This document shows, one piece after another, positions 58,851-64,000 of a stretch of DNA of 64,000 nt (position 1 is its first letter; every line of letters starts with the position of its first letter). The notes below the pieces were generated by a model. It saw nothing but the letters and a program-made list of their open reading frames with translations. It was not told where the DNA came from and ran no database searches. Location of the stretch: assembly GCA_013297875.1 (NCBI GenBank), contig JAAFIW010000002.1, forward strand, positions 244,627-308,626, written 5' to 3'. The DNA comes from Comamonadaceae bacterium (GTDB lineage Bacteria; Pseudomonadota; Gammaproteobacteria; Burkholderiales; Burkholderiaceae_C). The translations under genes and the position numbers were made by a program.

Positions 58851-59375
58851 TCAGGACGGCAACAGTGCCACACGGACGGGATGCGACAGGTTTTGCGTCT
58901 CGCAGTCCACGGTTGAACCCAGTCGCTCCATCACCACGAAGCTCGCGTTGACCAGCGCCAGCAAGGGGTGATGCCAGATGCCTGGTTTCAAGCTCACGGC
59001 TTGTGCGCCGTGGCACACAAAGGCTTGCAGCGAATCCTCGCGCAGCCGCCCGGCAGCGTCGCCCAAGGCCACCAGCACCACGTAGCAAGGCCGCTCGGCG
59101 CTGCACCCTAGCGGCACAAAGGTTTGCGAGCCGTGGCGGTGCACCTCCAGCGCGTGGGCGCTGTGCGGCAGCGCCTGGGCCTGGGCATGAAACAGCGCCA
59201 GGCCGGGCTGGCCTGCAGCTGCCGACAGATCCAGCGCACCTGCAAAATCCAGGCGCTGGCTGGTGCCGCCGTTGATGCTTTGGGTGTTTTGGTTGGCGTG
59301 GTGTGGCCAGGCGATCAGGGTGCCAAAAGGGGCAAAGGCCTGCGCGGTGATGGGGTGCACGGATAGTTTTGTCAT
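58851..59375 (-). CDS. allA: Ureidoglycolate lyase
   Basis: A 174-residue cupin-like enzyme that splits ureidoglycolate into glyoxylate and urea in purine (allantoin) degradation. Motifs: ITAQAFAPFGTLIAW, GGTSQRLDFAGALDL, LEVHRHGSQTFVPLG, FVCHGAQAVSLKPGIWHHPL. It is convergent with the transporter/racemase/amidase operon; the shared ureide chemistry hints that both serve nitrogen salvage. No other allantoin genes are in the window. Confidence 0.93.
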   Translation of the reverse strand: MTKLSVHPITAQAFAPFGTLIAWPHHANQNTQSINGGTSQRLDFAGALDLSAAAGQPGLALFHAQAQALPHSAHALEVHRHGSQTFVPLGCSAERPCYVVLVALGDAAGRLREDSLQAFVCHGAQAVSLKPGIWHHPLLALVNASFVVMERLGSTVDCETQNLSHPVRVALLPS

Positions 59376-59410
59376 GGAGAGCAGAAAACTATGTGTGGGT
59401 AAAATTCCGG

Positions 59411-59477
59411 TTCGCTATAGATTCAATAGCTGCTTGAGCAGCAAATACGTGGGCTATCAGCCCATTTTCCTTGAAAT
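59411..59477 (+). repeat. R element copy 18
   Basis: TTCAATAGCTGCTTGAGCAG, ACGTGGGCTATCAGCCC, CCTTGAAAT. It lies between the allA start and the tolA stop. Confidence 0.75.
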
Positions 59478-59491
59478 ACCTGTTTCTAGAT

Positions 59492-60370
59492 TCAATCTCT
59501 TGGCCGGAAACTCACCGGAAACTCGGGCACCACGCGGCCGTCCGTGTCGCGCGGGAGTACCTCGGTTTTGTCAATGGCTTTGAGCACGGCGTCGTCCCAG
59601 GCTTTGTTGCCGCTGGACTTGGTGAGGCGTTTGCCCACGATGGTGCCGTCCGGGGCCACGCGGACGGTGACTTCGGCTTCGGGGTTTCCGGCAATGTCGT
59701 CGGTGAACACAATGTTGGGTTTGATGCGCGCGCGGATGCGCCCCGCATAGCCTGCCGACGGCCCGCTGCTGGTTTGTGCCTTGCCGGTAGACGACGCATC
59801 GCCCGTGGCACCGGCCAGGCCTTGGGCGCGGCGGATGTTGTCCTGCCTTCGCGCTTCAGCCTGCTTCGTTTCCTCTTCAGCCCGTGCTGCTTCCAGCTTC
59901 TTTTGCGCCGAGGCCGCAGCCTGCTTGTCAGTTGCTTTTTGACTGGCCGCCAGCTTGGCCGCGTCGCGCTTGGCTTTCTCGCGTTCGTCGGCTTCTTTTT
60001 TCAGCGCGGCTTTTTCCAACTCCTGCTCGCGCAGTGCCTGGGCGCGTTCCTTGGCTTTTTGCTGCTTTTCGCGCTCCAGGGCAATGTCGGCCTCGCGCTG
60101 GGCGGTGGAGGGTTCGGGCGGAGGCGGTGCAACGGGCTGGGGTGGCACGGGTGCTGGCGGGGGAGCGGCCAGTTTTGGCGCGGCTTGCTGGGGCAGGGCG
60201 CTCCACAACTCGGCCTCGGCGGTGATACCGGTGTCTTGCCGCTTCCAGTTCACGCCCCAGGTCAGTGCGAGCAACAGCAGGCCATGCGCGACTAACGCCA
60301 GCAGCAAGGCGCGCAGGTTGCCGCCAGTGGCGGGGGGTGCAAAGTCAATGCGGTCGGTGGCAACCGGCAT
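59492..60370 (-). CDS. tolA: TolA, cell envelope integrity protein
   Basis: A 292-residue inner-membrane protein that links TolQR to the outer membrane through TolB/Pal. One N-terminal membrane segment (ALLLALVAHGLLLLALTW), a long Ala/Lys/Glu-rich helical domain (about 95-190, e.g. EKAALKKEADEREKAKRDAA), and a C-terminal TonB-like domain (AEVTVRVAPDGTIVGKRL). It follows tolR by 2 bases on the minus strand. Its stop lies near an R copy. Confidence 0.95.
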   Translation of the reverse strand: MPVATDRIDFAPPATGGNLRALLLALVAHGLLLLALTWGVNWKRQDTGITAEAELWSALPQQAAPKLAAPPPAPVPPQPVAPPPPEPSTAQREADIALEREKQQKAKERAQALREQELEKAALKKEADEREKAKRDAAKLAASQKATDKQAAASAQKKLEAARAEEETKQAEARRQDNIRRAQGLAGATGDASSTGKAQTSSGPSAGYAGRIRARIKPNIVFTDDIAGNPEAEVTVRVAPDGTIVGKRLTKSSGNKAWDDAVLKAIDKTEVLPRDTDGRVVPEFPVSFRPRD

Positions 60371-60372
60371 GC

Positions 60373-60798
<426 letters not shown>

Positions 60799-60832
60799 GT
60801 GCCTGCTTTCCGGTTAGTGCTGTGGTGCTCTG

Positions 60833-60951
60833 ATGACAGATGACTTCGCTGCGCATGGATGACAAATGACGAAGGCATGTCGCTCGCACAGCGCGGACTT
60901 CGTCATGGCGCGCAGCGCCGTCATCCAAGCGCAAGCGAAGTCATTTGTCAT
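60833..60951. repeat. ATGACARATGAC palindrome, copy 4 (tolQ-tolR gap)
   Basis: ATGACAGATGACTTCGCTGC (60833) and ATGACAAATGACGAAGG (60859) on the left, GCGCGCAGCGCCGTCATC and GCGAAGTCATTTGTCAT on the right. Best palindrome of the family: the first left unit and the right end are inverted copies. It sits in the middle of the tol operon. Confidence 0.7.
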
Positions 60952-60954
60952 CGC

Positions 60955-61647
60955 TCAATGCCCCGACGCGGAAGCCGCGCCCAAATTGCGCTGCAGGATG
61001 TTGGAGAACTCTTCGATGAAGGTTTCCAACTGAATGGCCACGCGGTCTATGTCGTGGGCAAAGCGGTTGTAGGCCACCACGGCGGGTATGGCGGCAAACA
61101 GGCCGATGGCGGTGGCCACCAAGGCTTCGGCAATGCCGGGTGCCACGGTGGCCAGCGTGACCTGCTGCAAATTGGCCAGGCCGGTGAACGCATGCATGAT
61201 TCCCCACACCGTGCCAAACAGGCCCACATACGGGCTGACGGAGCCCACCGAGGCCAGGAACGAGAGGTTGGTTTCCACGGCATCCAGCTCGCGCTGGTAG
61301 CTGGCCCGCATGGCGCGGCGGGCACCGTCCAGCAGGGCACCGGCGTCGGTGATACGACGCTCGCGCAGCTTTTGGTATTCGCGCATGCCGCTGGCAAAAA
61401 TACGCTCCATCGGGCCGGAGGTTTTGGCGTTTTGTGCGGCGGCGGCCGACAGGTCGTTGAGGCTGGTGCCCGACCAGAACTCGCGCTCGAACTCGTCGTT
61501 CAGCGACTTCACGCGCTTGAGCGCAAACAGCTTGCGAAAGATGGCGGCCCAACTGGTGATGGACACGACCACCAGCAGCAGCATCACGGCTTGCACCACG
61601 ATGCTGGCATTCAACACCAGGTGCAATATGGAAAGGTCTTGGTTCAT
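60955..61647 (-). CDS. tolQ: TolQ, MotA/TolQ/ExbB proton channel
   Basis: A 230-residue inner-membrane protein with three membrane segments (SIVVQAVMLLLVVVSITSWA; ASVGSVSPYVGLFGTVWGIM; ATAIGLFAAIPAVVAYN). With TolR it forms the proton-powered stator that drives TolA for outer-membrane constriction at division. The ATG overlaps the ybgC stop by 4 bases. All family motifs are intact. Confidence 0.97.
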   Translation of the reverse strand: MNQDLSILHLVLNASIVVQAVMLLLVVVSITSWAAIFRKLFALKRVKSLNDEFEREFWSGTSLNDLSAAAAQNAKTSGPMERIFASGMREYQKLRERRITDAGALLDGARRAMRASYQRELDAVETNLSFLASVGSVSPYVGLFGTVWGIMHAFTGLANLQQVTLATVAPGIAEALVATAIGLFAAIPAVVAYNRFAHDIDRVAIQLETFIEEFSNILQRNLGAASASGH

Positions 61648-62078
61648 GGGGGGGTGAAAGCGTCAAGAATAAGGTCGGGGATGCGGGCGGGGCGCATGCT
61701 GGTGGCATTCACCCAGCCAATGCGGATGCTGCCTTCGCACAGGCTGACAGGGTTTTGCGTCGAATGCTGCTCAGTTTTCAATAGCGCCTCCTGCACAATT
61801 GTCATGCTCGCACGGCCCTTTTCTATGAGGCAAGCGGTAACGATTAGTTCATCGTCCAGCCGGGCCGGTTGTTTGTAGCGCACCGAGGTTTCAGCCACCA
61901 CAAAAAAGCCACCGGTCTGCTCGCGCAGCCGCTGCTGCTGCAAACCCAGCGAGCGCAGCCATTCGGTGCGGGCACGCTCGAAAAATTTGAGGTAGTTGGC
62001 ATAGAAAACAATGCCACCGGCGTCGGTGTCTTCCCAGTAGACGCGCACCGGCCAGCGGAAAACCGCAGCGTCTGCCAT
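61644..62078 (-). CDS. ybgC: YbgC, tol-pal system acyl-CoA thioesterase
   Basis: A 144-residue hotdog thioesterase: RVYWEDTDAGGIVFYANYLKFFERARTEWLR holds the catalytic Asp in EDTDAGG. It is the standard first gene of the tol-pal cluster and hydrolyses short acyl-CoA or interacts with phospholipid synthesis. The start overlaps the stop of the aminotransferase gene (TGATG). A weak R-like match at 61768 was judged too diverged to call. Confidence 0.95.
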   Translation of the reverse strand: MADAAVFRWPVRVYWEDTDAGGIVFYANYLKFFERARTEWLRSLGLQQQRLREQTGGFFVVAETSVRYKQPARLDDELIVTACLIEKGRASMTIVQEALLKTEQHSTQNPVSLCEGSIRIGWVNATSMRPARIPDLILDAFTPP

Positions 62079-63316
62079 CAGGTTTGCGCAAACATGGTTT
62101 TCAAGCGCGCCACGGCTTCCTGCAGGTGGGCCGTGGAGCTGGCGGTAGAAAAGCGCACGAAGTTTGCAGTGTCCGCCACGCCAAAGTCGCGGCCGGGTGT
62201 GATGGCGACATGGGCTTGTTTCATGACCTCAAAGGCAAAGTCCCAACTGTCTGCAATGCCCAGCTTGCTACAGAGTTCAGAGCAGTCTGCCCATGCGTAG
62301 AAAGCGCCATCGGGCATCACGGGCACATTCAGACCGATCTCGTTGAGCGCGGGAATGAACCAGTCGCGCCGTGCCTTGAACTGGGCGCGGCGGCGCTCGT
62401 ATTCGGCGAGGCTCTCGGCCTCAAAGCAGGCCAGTGCCGCATGCTGGGCGATGGTGCTGGGGCAGATGAACAGGTTTTGCGCCAGCCGCTCGACCACGGG
62501 CACCAGTGCCTCGGGCACCACCAGCCAGCCCAGGCGCCAGCCGGTCATGTTGAAGTATTTTGAAAAGCTGTTGATGCTGATGACCTGGTCGTCGATGGTT
62601 AGCGCGGTTTGGCCAAAGGTGTCGTCATGGCTCAGCCCCAAGTAAATTTCATCAACCAGGGTGACGCCGCCGCGCGCGCTCACCAGGTTGTGGATGCGCT
62701 TGAGTTCGCTCGGTTGAATCGAGGTGCCAGTGGGGTTGGATGGGGAGGCCAGCAAAACGCCACGCGTTTTTCCTGAGCTCTCGCCACGCGTTTTTCCCGA
62801 GTTCTCGCCACGCGTTCTATCGATCCAGGCATCTTGCACCTGGTCAGCCGTGAGCTGAAACCGTTGCGCCGCCGTGGTGGGCAGCAGCACCGCCTGCCCA
62901 TCGGCGCTGCTGACAAAGTGGCGGTTGCAGGGGTAGCTGGGGTCGGGCATCAGCACCTGGTCGCCTGCTTCAATCAAGGCCAGGCAGGCCAGCTGCAAAG
63001 CGGCGGAAGCACCAGCCGTCACGACGATGCGGCTGGCGGGCACCTGCGCGCCGAAGCGGCTGGCATACCAGGCGCTGATGCGCTCGCGCAGGGGCGCAAG
63101 GCCTGTGGCCTGGGTGTATTGCGTGGTGCCGTCGCGCACGGCCTTCGATGCGGCTTCTTGCACCAGCGGCGGGGCGGTGAAGTCGGGCTCGCCAATGTTC
63201 AAAAAGATCATAGGCTTGTCGCTGTGCGCCACCTGCGCGGCCAGGGCGCTGGCCGCCTTGGCGACCTCCATCACGTAAAACGGTTCGATGCGCTGGGCGC
63301 GGGCGGTCACTCGCAT
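62078..63316 (-). CDS. PLP-dependent aminotransferase (class I/II)
   Basis: A 412-residue fold-type I enzyme: FLNIGEPDFTAPPLV, VVTAGASAALQLACLALIEAGD, LLASPSNPTGTS and the PLP lysine in SINSFSKYFNMTGWRLGWLV. It resembles Asp/Tyr aminotransferases (AspC/AlaA-like). An insertion of about 16 residues before the SPSNPTG strand, TRGENSGKTRGESSGK, is encoded by a 24-bp tandem duplication. The loop should be surface-exposed if the enzyme works. Its stop overlaps the ybgC start. Confidence 0.92.
   Translation of the reverse strand: MRVTARAQRIEPFYVMEVAKAASALAAQVAHSDKPMIFLNIGEPDFTAPPLVQEAASKAVRDGTTQYTQATGLAPLRERISAWYASRFGAQVPASRIVVTAGASAALQLACLALIEAGDQVLMPDPSYPCNRHFVSSADGQAVLLPTTAAQRFQLTADQVQDAWIDRTRGENSGKTRGESSGKTRGVLLASPSNPTGTSIQPSELKRIHNLVSARGGVTLVDEIYLGLSHDDTFGQTALTIDDQVISINSFSKYFNMTGWRLGWLVVPEALVPVVERLAQNLFICPSTIAQHAALACFEAESLAEYERRRAQFKARRDWFIPALNEIGLNVPVMPDGAFYAWADCSELCSKLGIADSWDFAFEVMKQAHVAITPGRDFGVADTANFVRFSTASSTAHLQEAVARLKTMFAQT
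62761..62816. repeat. 24-bp tandem duplication inside the aminotransferase gene
   Basis: Two 24-bp units (62761-62784, 62785-62808; 22 of 24 identical) plus the start of a third (CACGCGTT). In frame, encoding (G)ENSGKTR/(G)ESSGKTR. Confidence 0.85.
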
Positions 63317-63324
63317 GGTGTGGG

Positions 63325-63969
63325 TTACGAAGCGCCGTCAGCACCATCCGCTGCACCATCAGCAGGTAGGTTAGATGCTTCTTTTTTGATAGCTGCTTGA
63401 GCAGGTTTTACATGGGCGGGTGGCCGATTTGCCTTGATTTCCTCAACCCGCAGGCTGGGTGCCAGCCGGTTGAGCACGCCGTTGACATACTTGTGTCCGT
63501 CGGTGCCGCCAAACTCTTTGGCCAGCTCCACGTATTCGTTGAGCACCACGCGCCATGGCACCTCCAGACAGTGGCGCAGCTCGTAGGCTCCCATCCAGAT
63601 CACCGCATGCTCAATCGGCGAAATCTGGTCCAGCGGACGGTCCAGCAGCGGCAGCATCAGCGCGTCCAGCTCGCCAGCCTGGGTGATGCAGCCGTGCAGC
63701 AACGCGTCGTAATGCACGGCATCGGCTTTGCCAAAGCCCGCCAGGTCGCGCGTGAAGGTGTCAATGTCAGGTGCGGCATTGCGGCCCACAAGGTGCTGGT
63801 ACAGACCCTGCAGCGCAAACTCGCGCGCACGGCTGCGCGGGGGCTTGCTGGCCGCTTTGCGCACGCCGGTGCTGGTCAGGCCGGTGCGCGTCTGGCGCGG
63901 CGGGCGGGCCGAACTGGACGAAGAAGTGGGCGAAGAGATGGGGCGTGAGCCGGTTGGGCCGTCGCTCAT
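63325..63969 (-). CDS. nusB: Transcription antitermination factor NusB
   Basis: NusB binds boxA RNA with NusE (S10) to prevent early stop of rRNA transcription. The core is present: [64 protein letters not shown]. The 214-residue length is above the usual 140-170 because of a Ser/Pro/Thr-rich N-terminus (about 1-45) and a C-terminal tail after RVEEIKA in which [20 protein letters not shown] is encoded by an R copy. The ATG overlaps the ribH stop (ATGA), the common ribH-nusB order. Confidence 0.95.
   Translation of the reverse strand: MSDGPTGSRPISSPTSSSSSARPPRQTRTGLTSTGVRKAASKPPRSRAREFALQGLYQHLVGRNAAPDIDTFTRDLAGFGKADAVHYDALLHGCITQAGELDALMLPLLDRPLDQISPIEHAVIWMGAYELRHCLEVPWRVVLNEYVELAKEFGGTDGHKYVNGVLNRLAPSLRVEEIKANRPPAHVKPAQAAIKKEASNLPADGAADGADGAS
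63374..63440 (+). repeat. R element copy 19, in frame at the nusB C-terminus
   Basis: TTGATAGCTGCTTGAGCAGG, ACATGGGCGGGTGGCC, TTGCCTTGATTT. Read on the opposite strand by nusB as Ala-Gln-Ala-Ala-Ile-Lys-Lys. Confidence 0.8.
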
Positions 63970-64000
63970 GCCAGTTCGTCCATCAAATTGGCCATCTCGA
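63966..64000 (-). CDS. ribH: 6,7-dimethyl-8-ribityllumazine synthase, last codons only
   Basis: Only the C-terminal residues [10 protein letters not shown] and the TGA stop are in the window. This ending and the ATGA overlap with nusB match RibH of related genomes. RibH makes the lumazine precursor of riboflavin; the rest lies beyond base 64000. Confidence 0.65.
   Translation of the reverse strand, partial: EMANLMDELA

Noticed and set aside
61760-61815. Weak R-like match inside ybgC (ATGCTGCTCAGTTTTCAATAGC)
   Set aside because: Only the core half is similar, and YbgC has its usual length, so there is no inserted segment to explain.

Overview
The window is GC-rich chromosomal DNA from a betaproteobacterium, most likely a Rhodoferax/Polaromonas-like member of the Comamonadaceae. 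The case rests on clpX-lon followed by tRNA-Gly/Cys/Leu, an SAH riboswitch before ahcY, a Tat-exported HiPIP, a CLCA-like secreted protein with a JDVT-CTERM-type tail beside its presumed protease, and heavy loading with short palindromic repeats. Species is inferred; no rRNA is present. There is no prophage, CRISPR array or intact transposase gene, so this is core genome with small accessory insertions.

Layout. 1-4.1 kb: 3' end of clpX, lon, three tRNAs. 4.1-9.4 kb: acidic hypothetical, murI, a nucleotidyltransferase-fold protein, class I fumarase, a MerR regulator. 9.5-16.7 kb: HiPIP, cysteine-poor Rrf2 regulator, vapBC, tautomerase, dienelactone hydrolase, ZIP transporter, tyrosine phosphatase, sulfurtransferase, EamA transporter. 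16.8-24.2 kb: tRNA-Thr, UPF0158-like protein, pentaheme cytochrome c, histidine phosphatase, phytase-like lipoprotein, SDR, carboxylesterase, SRPBCC protein. 24.3-30.1 kb: gshA, DUF4399 lipoprotein, then the methyl cycle (SAH riboswitch, ahcY, tlyA, metF). 30.3-35 kb: DUF302 protein, paaG-paaI-paaK and a divergent enoyl-CoA hydratase. 35.2-41 kb: lipoprotein, macro domain, ECF sigma factor with a membrane Ala/Pro-rich partner, VOC protein, NTF2-like protein, nitronate monooxygenase. 41-44 kb: CLCA-like secreted protein and its protease. 44-50.4 kb: CDF exporter with MerR regulator, two LysR regulators with divergent targets, lipoprotein hydrolase, Sel1 protein. 50.6-59.4 kb: peptide-type ABC transporter with hydantoin racemase and amidase in one tight operon, then allA. 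59.5-64 kb: tolA-tolR-tolQ-ybgC, an aminotransferase, nusB and the last codons of ribH, all on the minus strand.

The most unusual aspect is the density of small repeats. A roughly 65-bp element, here called R, has core ATAGCTGCTTGAGCA followed by ATGGGCTGNTGGCC and a TTGAAA-like end. It occurs about 19 times, roughly once per 3.4 kb and in both orientations. It lies between genes, but also inside the reading frames of murI, a sulfurtransferase, tlyA, nusB and the sigma-factor partner, and it supplies the stop codon of several genes and the start codon of one. In two sense-frame insertions the TGA of the core has been changed to a sense codon. Other families sit among the R copies: a 236-244 bp MITE-like element (three copies, 22-bp perfect terminal repeats in the best one), a 237-bp element with 19-bp terminal repeats, ATGACARATGAC palindromes (four copies), and several hairpin-forming inverted repeats. 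R behaves like an analogue of the in-frame palindromic elements of Rickettsia and is the best candidate here for something undescribed.
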